Source of the DNA: Hermatobates lingyangjiaoensis
Taxonomy: Eukaryota > Arthropoda > Insecta > Hemiptera > Hermatobatidae
Length of the DNA: 64,000 nucleotides
Assembly (NCBI GenBank): GCA_026182355.1
Contig: JAPFBL010000326.1
Span: 62,001 to 126,000 of the forward strand
Direction of reading: 5' to 3'
Shown piece by piece: positions 60,801 through 64,000 of the stretch (position 1 is the stretch's first letter; each line of letters opens with the position of its first letter). Under the pieces are notes generated by a model. That model made no database searches. It saw nothing but the letters and a program-made list of their open reading frames with translations, and was not told where the DNA came from. A program made the position numbers and the translations under genes.

Positions 60801-61676
60801 TAACGCTTCTGATTTAAACCGGGATCTGATCGGGCCCCCAATAACCATATGTGGGCCTCCTCAGACGCTCTTAATGTCAAACTACGGTCATCAGTGGTCA
60901 CTAGCTTAATGATTTGAACAGAAAAGCAGTCATTAAAAGAAAGGTTATGGCTGTTGGCATGGATAGCTACAGGAAGCTGTTTGCGCTGACCGACCGAAGC
61001 TCTATGGTTGTTCAAACGCTCATTGAGCTTGGTAGAAGTCATACCAATGTATGTATATGTATATATACAATGTATATATATATATTATATATATAATATA
61101 TAATTATATATATAATATATAAATTATATATAATATATATAATGTATATATATATATATATATATATTATACTCGTATATAAATATGCCAGAATCAATAA
61201 CATCACCACAATGATTTTTTTAAAAAAAGAAAATTTTCTAGTAATAATGGAAATAGTTATTATTATTATATTATATAATTATTATTATATTCTACTAATA
61301 TTTTCTATTATTACAGATGGTGATATCTTTGATTTAAATAGCAAAATATCACAAAGAAAAGTTAGTGTTGTACATGCTTTAATATTAAGAATATATTTTT
61401 GAAATGAAGAGAAAAACCTCAAATAGATAGTAAGAAGCCAAGAAAGGGAAATCATTTTGATCATTCCAAACTGCTGAAGAGCCGTGTGAAGATGAGGTAG
61501 ATACTTTTCAATAAGGGAATCTAACAATTCCTGATCAATCAAGGCTCCAACTACCTTAGTGTTGTAATAATCAGGAAGTAAGCATTCACAAAGGCACGCC
61601 AATAACCAAAAGGATTCCTCTTCACTGCAGTATATCAGTAAAACTGAACTGACGATGTTCATTGCTTGACAATAGC
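35819..61676 (-). CDS. TBC1D9: TBC1D9/TBC1D8-like Rab GTPase-activating protein, C-terminal eleven exons
   Basis: Minus-strand CDS in eleven exons: 61676-61418, 55754-55682, 53693-53538, 48948-48760, 46919-46864, 46665-46536, 45126-44964, 43548-43441, 41130-40948, 37879-37773 and 36013-35819 (539 codons plus two bases of a split first codon). All junction phases match. It encodes the second half of the TBC domain ([47 protein letters not shown]), a helical linker, an EF-hand-like segment ([15 protein letters not shown]) and the conserved C-terminal region ([25 protein letters not shown]). TBC proteins speed GTP hydrolysis by Rab GTPases in membrane traffic. The two GRAM domains and the TBC Arg finger lie right of the window. 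TBC1D8, 8B, 9 and 9B cannot be separated here. Confidence 0.92.
36014..37217. other. TBC1D9: TBC1D9 last intron, mostly unremarkable
   Basis: AT-rich intron. No repeat recognised except TATTAATTTATATTA simple sequence at 37,060-37,130. The adjacent foldback D copy starts at 37,218. Confidence 0.45.
37218..37430. repeat. Foldback family D, copy 2
   Basis: As at 35.5 kb; arms CAATGATCAAACCACAATAA inward. This copy keeps an intact hammerhead-like core on +. Confidence 0.88.
37349..37391 (+). ncRNA. Hammerhead-like ribozyme motif, family D
   Basis: GACT, CTGACGA (37,353-37,359), two extra bases, stem II ACCG/CGGT, GAA, AGATCT (37,381-37,386, self-complementary), T, AGTC pairing with GACT. Other copies have a mutated box (CAGACGA at 35.7 kb, CTAACGA at 39.4 kb) or an intact one with altered stem I (42.7 kb). 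Confidence 0.55.
37515..37585. repeat. GC-richer block shared with 55.1 kb
   Basis: GTGAAGCCCGTCTCCACCAG, then GTCTACCTTGGGCAC, resembles 55,138-55,190 (CCCGCCTCCGCGTGGTCCAC, then CTTGGGCGTCGCC). Probably pieces of one interspersed element; family not recognised. Confidence 0.4.
37773..37879 (-). CDS. TBC1D9: TBC1D9 exon: [11 protein letters not shown]
   Basis: 107 bp, acceptor TTTTTCCTAG, donor ATG|GTAAGA, phase 0 exit. Encodes [19 protein letters not shown] and an acidic tail. Confidence 0.88.
37880..38010. other. TBC1D9 intron beside exon 37,773-37,879
   Basis: AT-rich intron DNA between the exon and the tandem repeat at 38,015. No feature seen. Confidence 0.4.
38015..38395. repeat. Tandem repeat, period about 122-133 bp
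   Basis: Three copies of GCCATCTCATTTCAAGGAAT, with CAAATGAAATGGACCTTCAT and GATAAGTTCATTCATTAAGT between them. The last copy is truncated. Confidence 0.85.
38650..38870. repeat. Foldback of Penelope-like tails, family J
   Basis: Left arm AACTCACTTTCAATATGTCG plus ACTTCGTCATCAGAAG; right arm TTCTGATGACGATGAGGTCG, then AAATATTGAAGTGAGTTGTG. The core CTGATGA...GTCGAAA is present but stem III is not clearly self-complementary. Confidence 0.75.
39070..39230 (+). mobile_element. Single Penelope-like tail, family K
   Basis: CCTGAAGACGGCAAGAGGCC, then GAAATTATCGAGATTCGTGA, ending in (TA)n at 39,207-39,230. Followed directly by a family D foldback. Confidence 0.6.
39231..39468. repeat. Foldback family D, copy 3
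   Basis: Same arms as copies 1 and 2, with a longer centre containing CCCAACTGGAGGGTTGGGAT. The core on + is CTAACGA (mutated). Confidence 0.85.
39540..40085. repeat. Degenerate tandem repeat, about 130 bp
   Basis: AATCCAGATTACAGATTA-TT or GACTCCATATTACAGATT recurs near 39,563, 39,705, 39,850 and 40,030, separated by TTCTGGTTCT-ATATAACA. Divergent copies. Confidence 0.6.
40086..40630. other. TBC1D9 intron, nothing recognised
   Basis: AT-rich intron DNA. Confidence 0.4.
40635..40715 (-). mobile_element. Family A-like tail fragment
   Basis: The minus strand reads CTGAAGAAGAAACACTGCAA then GTTCGAAACTTGTTA, a related ribozyme-like core with the ACTTGT block in the stem III position. Confidence 0.5.
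40948..41130 (-). CDS. TBC1D9: TBC1D9 exon: [19 protein letters not shown]
   Basis: 183 bp, acceptor GTGACCAAG, donor TTG|GTTTGT, phase 1 at both ends. Matches the family's conserved 'PRMNQ-FI-L--T-Y-M' block. Confidence 0.88.
41297..41533 (-). mobile_element. tRNA-derived SINE, diverged copy
   Basis: Aligns by eye along its length with the SINE at 63.3-63.56 kb (CTAAATTTT-CCTAA, AGGGATCTTTAA-GAGTACC, TGACAT-GTA-AGGCTCG, GGCCTACCCTGGCCC). Its A and B boxes are mutated, so it is older. Confidence 0.75.
42000..42535 (+). mobile_element. 5'-truncated Penelope-like copy (GIY-YIG end plus 3' UTR)
   Basis: Frame to 42,237 encodes the last part of a GIY-YIG endonuclease ([33 protein letters not shown], then [16 protein letters not shown] stop), close to the 49.4-kb copy. 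The 3' UTR ends with CCTGAAGACGAGGACATC, GAAATATAGTAGTGAG and (TA)n. Truncated at a (TA)n junction on the left. Confidence 0.85.
42560..42775. repeat. Foldback family D, copy 4
   Basis: Arms as other D copies. + core CTGACGAAGACCGC...GTTGAAAGATCTTAATC, so stem I has one mismatch. (TA)n precedes it at 42,525-42,558. Confidence 0.85.
42776..43440. other. TBC1D9 intron, nothing recognised
   Basis: AT-rich with a CT-rich run at 43,105-43,165. Confidence 0.4.
43441..43548 (-). CDS. TBC1D9: TBC1D9 exon: variable acidic/Ser linker
   Basis: 108 bp, acceptor GTTATCAG, donor [23 protein letters not shown] followed by Ser/Thr-rich sequence. Weakly conserved in the family; accepted for its phase fit (1 and 1). 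Confidence 0.8.
43615..43745 (-). mobile_element. Single Penelope-like tail fragment
   Basis: The minus strand reads CTGATGGCGACGAATTCGAA, then ATAAAACTGTAGTGAG. Related to family J. Confidence 0.5.
44180..44215. repeat. (TA)n microsatellite
   Basis: One of many long (TA)n tracts beside foldbacks. Others are at about 23,016-23,050, 26,122-26,141, 26,582-26,606, 32,513-32,546, 44,529-44,556, 49,668-49,768, 55,878-55,918, 60,345-60,367 and 61,040-61,172. Confidence 0.95.
44249..44465. repeat. Foldback of Penelope-like tails, family C, copy 3
   Basis: Arms 44,249-44,354 and 44,360-44,465, visually perfect, outer end ATAGTTCAATATAGACAAGG. (TA)n on both sides. Confidence 0.92.
44379..44412 (+). 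ncRNA. Hammerhead-like ribozyme motif, family C
   Basis: TCTC, CTGAAGA (44,383-44,389), extra C, stem II GGTT/AACC with loop CA, GAA, AATT (44,404-44,407, self-complementary), A, GAGA pairing with TCTC. Mirror at 44,302-44,335 (-), which is sense for the TBC1D9 transcript. Confidence 0.62.
44600..44900. repeat. Interspersed repeat R1, copy 2
   Basis: Similar to 3545-3795, including AAAAACTTAAAGTAGGAGC, CATCATGCTGC and AATTTCTAATATTTTGGAAT. Lies just left of the exon at 44,964. Confidence 0.7.
44964..45126 (-). CDS. TBC1D9: TBC1D9 exon: EF-hand-like segment
   Basis: 163 bp, [20 protein letters not shown] then [12 protein letters not shown]. The loop D-G-N-S-D-G-I-L-N keeps most acidic and polar ligand positions but has V-K-E near the usual position 12 Glu. 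Donor CAG|GTAATG, phase 1. Confidence 0.92.
45490..46490. repeat. Satellite grown inside a Penelope-like tail foldback
   Basis: About 17 copies of a 50-60-bp unit (TCGTCATCAGGTAGAAAAAG, AGTCACTCCGAAG, AAGTGAGGAGTCAT). In places they form a larger block of about 180 bp containing three units. The left edge (CACAGAAAGATCACGCATGA) and right edge (ATATAGTAGTGGGC...TTTTGTAAAGTTAG) are Penelope-like tails facing outward, so the array lies where the foldback centre would be. Confidence 0.85.
46536..46665 (-). CDS. TBC1D9: TBC1D9 exon: [12 protein letters not shown] region
   Basis: 130 bp, acceptor GTTTTAG, donor [29 protein letters not shown] followed by [13 protein letters not shown] corresponds to the first helices of the EF-hand region. 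Confidence 0.9.
46864..46919 (-). CDS. TBC1D9: TBC1D9 exon: small, 56 bp
   Basis: Encodes [18 protein letters not shown] plus two bases. Acceptor TTTTTTACAG, donor AA|GTAATG, phase 2. Confidence 0.85.
47244..47345 (-). pseudogene. Possible transposase C-terminal relic
   Basis: The minus strand reads [17 protein letters not shown] then stop (47,244). This resembles the C-terminal end of some Tc1/mariner-like transposases (R-Q-CI-V-G-HFEHL). Stops interrupt the frame upstream. A family guess only. Confidence 0.4.
47555..47615. repeat. Inverted-repeat element, family M, partial copy 3
   Basis: Only one arm end is visible: TACGAGGTAAGACGG, CTATTTCTAATAATAATCAT, ACTAACCTCAGTG. Confidence 0.6.
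47880..48300. repeat. Tandem repeat, about 55-60 bp
   Basis: Seven or so copies of CAGTTTTAACATAAGATTGG, GTTTTTAAGATCCAAAGG, TCTTTCCTATAT. Two variants (GATCCAAAGG and GATATAATGA) alternate in the left half. Confidence 0.85.
48760..48948 (-). CDS. TBC1D9: TBC1D9 exon: helical linker
   Basis: 63 codons, [15 protein letters not shown] to FTPDQLL, phase 0 both ends. The acceptor and first bases are duplicated just upstream (see 48,940-49,075). Confidence 0.9.
48940..49075 (-). repeat. TBC1D9: Duplicated splice acceptor region of TBC1D9 exon 48,760-48,948
   Basis: About 68 bp containing the polypyrimidine-type acceptor TTATTGTTGCAG and the first exon bases AGTGTATCTATTC occurs twice in a row. 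The inner copy leads into the real exon. The outer copy ends after about 15 bases and runs into intron sequence. Confidence 0.75.
49102..49660 (-). mobile_element. 5'-truncated Penelope-like copy (GIY-YIG end plus 3' UTR)
   Basis: Frame 49,626-49,378 encodes [20 protein letters not shown] to LNVNR stop, the last part of the GIY-YIG endonuclease. The 3' UTR and tail extend left to (TA)n at 49,085-49,108. Close relative of 42.0 kb. It lies on the same strand as TBC1D9. Confidence 0.85.
49660..49770. repeat. Long (TA)n-rich tract
   Basis: Nearly pure TA with short interruptions, between a minus-strand and a plus-strand Penelope-like fragment. Confidence 0.95.
49775..50840 (+). pseudogene. Penelope-like reverse transcriptase, broken
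   Basis: Reads, across several frames, [78 protein letters not shown] and [11 protein letters not shown]. These are the RT palm motifs including the IDD catalytic pair. At least three frameshifts (near 49,905, 50,310 and 50,600) break it. Same family as the GIY-YIG tails at 42.0 and 49.4 kb. Confidence 0.85.
50840..51014. repeat. Palindrome of Penelope-like coding sequence
   Basis: Arms of about 84 bp, centre 50,927. The right arm encodes [20 protein letters not shown], then [12 protein letters not shown], the block after the RT palm in these elements, and continues into the copy at 51.0-51.8 kb. The left arm is its mirror. Confidence 0.8.
50936..51862 (+). pseudogene. Penelope-like RT thumb plus GIY-YIG copy, frameshifted
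   Basis: [20 protein letters not shown] follows the HPLK block. A stop after SSQEGIC breaks the frame, which continues elsewhere ([18 protein letters not shown]). The GIY-YIG core is [20 protein letters not shown] plus [10 protein letters not shown]. The 3' tail CCGAAGATGTGTTAACGAAAGG ends in (TA)n. It resembles the 28-30 kb and 33-kb families more than the 58-kb one. Confidence 0.82.
51863..52650. other. TBC1D9 intron, nothing firm
   Basis: Begins with a fragment of the tail of the 58-kb element (ACACAAAGCACGACACAGAA, 51,865-51,905), then AT-rich unique DNA. Confidence 0.45.
52660..52990 (-). pseudogene. Decayed mariner-like transposase, C-terminal half
   Basis: The minus strand reads [18 protein letters not shown] (the D-N-A-R-P-H block with the second catalytic Asp), then, frameshifted, [18 protein letters not shown] (cf. 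SPDLAPTDYHLFRSM), then [20 protein letters not shown] and FTHGID before the stop. Frameshift and stops make it inactive. Ends not found. Confidence 0.85.
52991..53535. other. TBC1D9 intron, nothing recognised
   Basis: AT-rich with a poly(A/T) run near 53,435. No feature supported. Confidence 0.4.
53538..53693 (-). CDS. TBC1D9: TBC1D9 exon with GC splice donor
   Basis: 52 codons from [15 protein letters not shown] to ELMKK. Donor is AAG|GCAAGTG. Using this GC site keeps phase 0 into the next exon; the nearby GT (GTGAAC, four bases further) would break the frame. Confidence 0.9.
53700..54263. other. TBC1D9 intron with GC-richer stretch
   Basis: 53,860-54,180 is less AT-rich than its surroundings, with short open frames (minus 54,135-53,860) that I cannot assign. 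Possibly an older inserted element. Confidence 0.35.
54266..55538. mobile_element. pogo/Tigger-like DNA transposon relic
   Basis: Left end CAGTAGAGTCTGGTTTACCC, then GGCACAAACGGGA. The right end's complement is CATTAGAATCCCGTTTACCC. TA at both edges. The CAGTAGAGTCT-GTTA-CCGG-ATAA pattern is typical of pogo/Tigger termini. Length 1,273 bp. Inside, a minus-strand frame of 43 codons ([19 protein letters not shown], stop near 54,684) and a plus-strand fragment [14 protein letters not shown] are visible. Neither is long enough to name. Confidence 0.6.
55682..55754 (-). CDS. TBC1D9: TBC1D9 exon: [19 protein letters not shown]
   Basis: 73 bp, acceptor GTTTTTCAG, donor CCAA|GTAAGT, phase 0 exit. 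Completes the TBC domain. Confidence 0.92.
55875..55970 (+). mobile_element. (TA)n plus family G-like tail remnant
   Basis: TGATGACAGCAAAAGACAGG, then CAAAACGCGTCGACTTTAG, resembles the family G core with mutations (GCAAAACGCG for TCGAAACGCG). Confidence 0.45.
56275..56765. repeat. Foldback of Penelope-like tails with a central tandem repeat
   Basis: Arms of about 165 bp (AACTCTCATTGCCAACGTTT inward). Between them, 56,455-56,565 has three copies of a 41-bp unit GTGTACAGTTCAGTGTCACG plus TGTTCTTAACT. The right tail ends GACCGAGTCCCGATAAAC, then TAGTTTTGTATATATA. Confidence 0.85.
56785..57045. repeat. Foldback of Penelope-like tails, family I
   Basis: Arms CAAACACTTTTTCTTCTTCT inward to CAAGGCTGGGTTCTG, centre near 56,905. 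Confidence 0.88.
56930..56967 (+). ncRNA. Hammerhead-like ribozyme motif, family I
   Basis: GCC, CTGAGGA, extra T, stem II GTCTT/AAGAC, GAA, ACGT (self-complementary), T, GGC pairing with GCC. Mirror at about 56,840-56,877 (-). Second copy at 57,509-57,546 (+). Confidence 0.62.
57060..57795. repeat. Local duplication of the 56.7-57.2 kb block
   Basis: 57,240-57,790 repeats 56,690-57,200 (tail, family I foldback, second tail) at an offset of about 570 bp. It has many one-base insertions and deletions, for example TGAGGTTCTG for TGGGTTCTG. Confidence 0.8.
57816..58025. repeat. Foldback family B, short copy
   Basis: Outer arms TTTTGAGGTTTGAGGTCCAA and mirror. The left arm keeps the full ribozyme-like core (57,878-57,915, minus); the right arm is cut off before it. 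Confidence 0.85.
58090..58285. repeat. Foldback of Penelope-like tails, family F
   Basis: Arms GGATTAATTTACCAGAATGA inward to CATCGTCAGAGA. Same tail as the pseudogene ending at 51,862. Right-arm motif on +: TCT, CTGACGA, TGTGTTAAC, GAA, AGGCCT (self-complementary), T, AGA (58,208-58,239). Mirror at 58,131-58,166, where stem I can extend further (GCTCT opposite AGAAC). Confidence 0.88.
58322..60345 (+). mobile_element. Penelope-like retroelement, 5'-truncated, nearly intact ORF
   Basis: Begins abruptly after (TA)n at LLPKIHKP, carries an uninterrupted RT plus GIY-YIG frame to 59,912, a T-rich 3' UTR, and a tail with CTGATGACGAACAACAGTTC then GAAATATTG (about 60,251-60,290), ending in (TA)n. 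The missing part is the 5' pseudo-LTR and ORF N-terminus. Inserted antisense to TBC1D9 in an intron. Confidence 0.9.
58332..59912 (+). CDS. Penelope-like RT and GIY-YIG endonuclease polyprotein (N-terminally truncated)
   Basis: About 525 codons without a stop. RT motifs in order: [59 protein letters not shown], and the catalytic [10 protein letters not shown] about 185 residues in. Then the thumb ([32 protein letters not shown]). The C-terminal endonuclease starts near residue 435: [46 protein letters not shown], with the Cys pair and His residues usual in this class. In Penelope-like elements the endonuclease nicks the target and the RT copies element RNA there. The apparent ATG at 58,305 lies in TA-repeat sequence and is not a true start. 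The intact frame implies recent insertion. Confidence 0.92.
   Translation, partial: LLPKIHKPYKMPDHPPPGRPIVSSYGCLTERISAFVDAILQPIVTQLPTFWKDTFHFLQILNNISLPESLEHPLLLATMDVTSLYTVIDHGEGLAALQWFLDNRPLPHIPSTAFVLQLSSFVLQHNVFSFEDHLYLQTRGTAMGTRMDPSFANLYMAKLEQDFLSSHALQPLAYTRFIDDIFFVWPHGKDSLETFIDAFKTSCSSLNFTHSFSYTSLTFLDVVVSLSGRTFTTSIHTKPTNAQQYLHFNSCHPSHTKKSLPRSLSIRIHRIFSDLYQRQCHIDKLREKFVQRGYSPRFVDKRLIPATNQYLPRTAAEPNSSPFIVTTFFPGVHKIGNIIKDIFPLLSSSPSTSSVFRKPPRLSFRKSPNLGNLFSHRSLETPGIGVVRAGMEKCSRRLCLTCPLVNPSPFFSSPTNSFRVPPNTSCSSRNCVYRLNCRQCGAFYIGMTSTKLNERLNNHRASVGQRKQLPVAIHANSHNLSFNDCFPVQIIKLVTTDDRSLTLRVSEEAHIWLLGARSDPGLNQKR
60364..61050 (-). mobile_element. Second copy of the same Penelope-like element, tail to tail
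   Basis: Minus-strand 3' part: GIY-YIG end (frame 61,042-60,800, [20 protein letters not shown] to GLNQKR stop) plus 3' UTR and tail. Its last 80 residues differ from the neighbouring copy at two positions. Truncated on the right at (TA)n. The two copies share the central (TA)n at 60,345-60,367. Confidence 0.9.
61040..61172. repeat. (TA)n-rich tract
   Basis: Interrupted TA repeat at the truncation edge of the preceding element, 245 bp from the TBC1D9 exon end at 61,418. Confidence 0.95.
61418..61676 (-). CDS. TBC1D9: TBC1D9 exon: second half of TBC domain
   Basis: Acceptor TTTTTCGTAG, donor TTGAG|GTTTTT, phase 2 exit. Encodes (G)[20 protein letters not shown] through [14 protein letters not shown] at 61,662 is the internal Met of CQAMN, not a start. 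Confidence 0.92.
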
Positions 61677-61950
61677 CTACGAAAAATAAACTTCTTCATT
61701 TCAGAGAATCTAAATAAGAAAAAAAAATAACTACTGGTTTTTCACTAAAAAGCAACTCTCACTGTCTTCGTGACTTCTTCAAAATATAATGAAAATAGCC
61801 TTAATTATTAAAAGTACATACAACATTTGAGCATACAACTTCTATTAATGTATGTAATACTTAAATAGTAACATATAATAACATTATAATTATAACATTA
61901 TAATACTTAAATAATCAGTTGTGCAATCCGTAATTGTGTGGTATTTACTC
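61677..61950. other. TBC1D9: TBC1D9 intron
   Basis: AT-rich intron upstream of the exon. Right flank GTGCAATCCGTAATTGTGTG matches the flank of family A foldbacks, so the element may start near 61,920. Confidence 0.5.
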
Positions 61951-62260
61951 ATTCTGAGGTAAAATGGATAAACAAAAAAAAGTCTCCACATAAACGAAGT
62001 TTTATTCAACAACAACAACAACGCGTTTCGAACACTTTGTGTTCATCATCAGGAAGTCACCAAGGATGTGGTGCTGAGGGGTTGGTCCAGGTACATTTCC
62101 TATTTCCTATTCGTTGTTTTCACTGGACCAACCCTTCAGCACCACATCCTTGGTGTCTTCCTGATGATGAACACAAAGTGTTCGAAACGCGTTGCTATTG
62201 TTGAATAAAACTTCATTTGTGTGGAGACTTTTTTTTTGTTTATCCATTTTACCTCAGAAT
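61951..62260. repeat. Foldback of Penelope-like tails, family A, copy 2
   Basis: Outer arms ATTCTGAGGTAAAATGGATA and mirror. An (AAC)n expansion interrupts the left arm beside the motif. The right-arm core 62,158-62,194 (+) has stem II GAACAC/GTGTTC and ACGCGT, but stem I is disturbed by an insertion (GCTATTGTTGAA). Confidence 0.88.
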
Positions 62261-63259
62261 TATAATACTTTATTTTTGGCATAAATCTTATATTATTTTT
62301 TTTTCATTCATGTATACCATTATTAAAATCACAATTACCAAAGAACGCCGTTCATATCATAAATAGATAAAAACACATTCTTTTATCTTTAAAAAAAAAA
62401 TGCTTTAACTACTTGATTTGTATATATTATTTCTTTGAGGTCCGCTGTTATGGAGGAGAAATCAGAAGCTTTACTTTATACTTTTCCATTTTTTTTTTTG
62501 AAATTTTGAGACTTTAGAGGAAGTTAAAGAGAAAAACTCATGTATCGATTTAACGGACTTTACTTTAACGGATTTCGGGCAAAATTGGGAGCTTCCGAAT
62601 CGACCGGACGCGGTCCGATGTTTCTGCAGTTGACCACCTGATAACCTGTAGTCGCTTTGTTAACAGCTATAAACCGGAACACGAATAGCTCTTTGGTCCG
62701 TGTTTTTCAACCTTTTTGGCCCTGTTTTGTGTGTTGTTTGTGAATTATTCAACAATTTTTTTTGAACCATTACACCTGTAAATCGTATAGAAAAGCGGAA
62801 AAGAGTCGACTTAACAGTATCACAGAAACTTGAATTGATTAAAAAGGGTGAATCGGAAACTTTGGACAATTGGGAATATCGGACCGGTGTTCCCCTTTTA
62901 GTTCGTTAAACCGTTTACTGTTGGCTGTTACTTTAAGAAAAAGTAGACCACATCAAGAGATATAAGAAAATATTTAATCCCTGTAAACAACATATGTACT
63001 AATGGTTGTTCCGAATAACTGATTATTTAATTCATTTGAGTGAAACTTATAATTTTTTTAGTTATAATTATTTGTATGGGTAGCTATTATACTAATCAAT
63101 AATTTAGGGTCAAAATAATCGGTAAGATTTTATTTTATTTTTTTAAAAGAAATTTACTTTTCAGATTTCTTTTCATATTGTATTTCGTTCTTGTATTGTA
63201 TTGTTTTCTTTGTATAAGAAAACGTGGATTCGTAACGAATTCATTACTTGTGCAATCTG
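62261..63259. other. TBC1D9 intron, nothing recognised
   Basis: AT-rich with a less AT-rich stretch at 62,440-62,930. Short frames there (minus 62,869-62,660) show no known domain, though phrases such as TTGAATTGATTAAAAAGGG could derive from an old transposase. Not called. Confidence 0.35.
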
Positions 63260-63272
63260 TTATAGCGTGGTA

Positions 63273-63560
63273 GGTTAGGTTGCAGTGTCATTGGCCCTTT
63301 GTGATACCACACAATGAAGATTGATTCTACAGTGAAAGTCCTAAATTTTGCCTAACTCAAATGTATTTAGAGTAGGGATCTTTAACGAGTACCTGACATC
63401 GTACAGGCTCGGGACCGACGGTTTAACGTCCTTCTCCGAGGGACGACGCGCTCAGATTTATTCACCTCCTGCGTGAATAAATCGAGGGCCAGGTGAGGAT
63501 CGAACCCCGGTCCTATCAGTTCAGAGGCGAGCACGTAACCACTGAGCTAGCCTGGCCCCC
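63273..63560 (-). mobile_element. tRNA-derived SINE with 13-bp target duplication
   Basis: The minus strand starts GGGGGCCAGGCTAGCTCAGT, with box A TAGCTCAGTGG (63,539-63,549) and box B GGTTCGATCC (63,498-63,507): a tRNA-like head with an internal Pol III promoter. The body contains GGACGTTAAACCGTCGGTCC and ends in GCAACCTAACC. Both sides carry ttatagcgtggta (63,260-63,272 and 63,561-63,573), a perfect target-site duplication. It split the left flank of the foldback at 63.6 kb. A diverged copy is at 41.3 kb. Confidence 0.88.
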
Positions 63561-63584
63561 TTATAGCGTGGTATTTACTCATAT

Positions 63585-63790
63585 TGGGGAATTTCAAAAA
63601 TTACGTCTCTACACAAAAAAAAAGTTTAATATGAAAACTAATAACATGTTTCGAACACTTAGTGTTCTTCTTCAGGTTTACATCTGCACTCTTGAGATGT
63701 AAACCTGAAGAAGAACAGTAAGTATTCGAAACGTGTTGTTAGTTTTCATATAAACCTTTTTTTGTTTGGAGACGTAATTTTTGAAATTAT
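63585..63790. repeat. Foldback, family A relative
   Basis: Arms GGGGAATTTCAAAAATTACG and mirror. Right-arm core CCTGAAGAAGAACAGTAAGT, ATTCGAAACGTGTTG; left-arm core on minus has GAACACTAAGTGTTCGAAAC. The flank TTATAGCGTGGTATTTACTC is shared with other family A copies. Confidence 0.85.
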
Positions 63791-64000
63791 CCAATCTTTA
63801 TAAATAATTATTAATATTACTAATATTGGCCAGCCTTGTTAAGCTAGATTGCGAAGGAACTTCGGTGTAGATTTATCCAATTAGTAAGCAGCCTAATACG
63901 GCTTAACTTTGTAGTTCTACTAAAAACTGGATTTTTCGTAAAAGCCTTGTAAAATATTTAGCATCTTTTTTTCGAATTAATGGCTCCTTTAAAAATATAT
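63791..64000. other. Intron sequence to window edge
   Basis: No feature seen. The next upstream TBC1D9 exon must lie further right. Confidence 0.45.

Noticed and set aside
63490..63560. A genuine tRNA gene on the minus strand
   Set aside because: A and B boxes are present, but the sequence continues into a SINE body, has a target duplication and a second diverged copy at 41 kb. The acceptor stem pairing is only partial.
1..64000. Naming the species or order
   Set aside because: No diagnostic sequence was recognised. The arthropod idea rests on weak signals (repeat types and the AACCT motif).

Overview
This is an AT-rich animal nuclear DNA window, not prokaryotic: real genes are split by GT-AG introns (one GC-AG) into small exons, and nearly everything else is repeats. 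The two host genes are a Polycomb chromobox protein and a TBC1D9-type Rab GAP. The repeat load (Penelope-like elements, hAT, mariner and pogo relics, a tRNA-derived SINE with an AACCTAACC tail) suggests an invertebrate, perhaps an arthropod, but I cannot name the organism.

Layout. 1-9,652 (+): the last three coding exons of a Polycomb (Pc/CBX) gene, ending in the RING1-binding Pc box. Its introns hold a minisatellite, foldbacks and a satellite of about 3.5 kb. 9,653-35,818: a 26-kb intergenic region between two convergent genes, filled with tandem repeats, DNA-transposon relics and foldbacks, including a 2.3-kb palindrome of two Penelope-like GIY-YIG genes. 35,819-61,676 (-): eleven coding exons of a TBC1D9/TBC1D8-like gene, from the middle of the TBC domain to the stop codon. 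All junction phases agree. Its introns hold many further Penelope pieces, including the best-preserved RT plus GIY-YIG ORF (58.3-59.9 kb, +). 61,677-64,000: intron sequence with two foldbacks and a SINE. The N-terminal GRAM domains and first half of the TBC domain lie beyond the right edge.

The most striking feature is a set of more than 25 foldback (inverted-repeat) units, usually edged by (TA)n. Both arms are Penelope-like 3' or 5' ends pointing outward. Almost every family, though unrelated elsewhere, carries the same compact motif: CUGANGA, a hairpin, GAA, a short self-complementary block (ACGU, ACGCGU, AATT, AGATCT or AGGCCT), one non-G base, then 3-4 bases pairing with the bases just before CUGANGA. 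This matches a minimal type-I hammerhead ribozyme whose stem III can form only between two copies. Hammerheads are known in Penelope-like elements. The number of families, the outward-facing mirrored copies, the (TA)n edges and the sense copies inside host introns are what deserve follow-up.

All coordinates and pairings were read by eye. No alignment, folding or database search was run.
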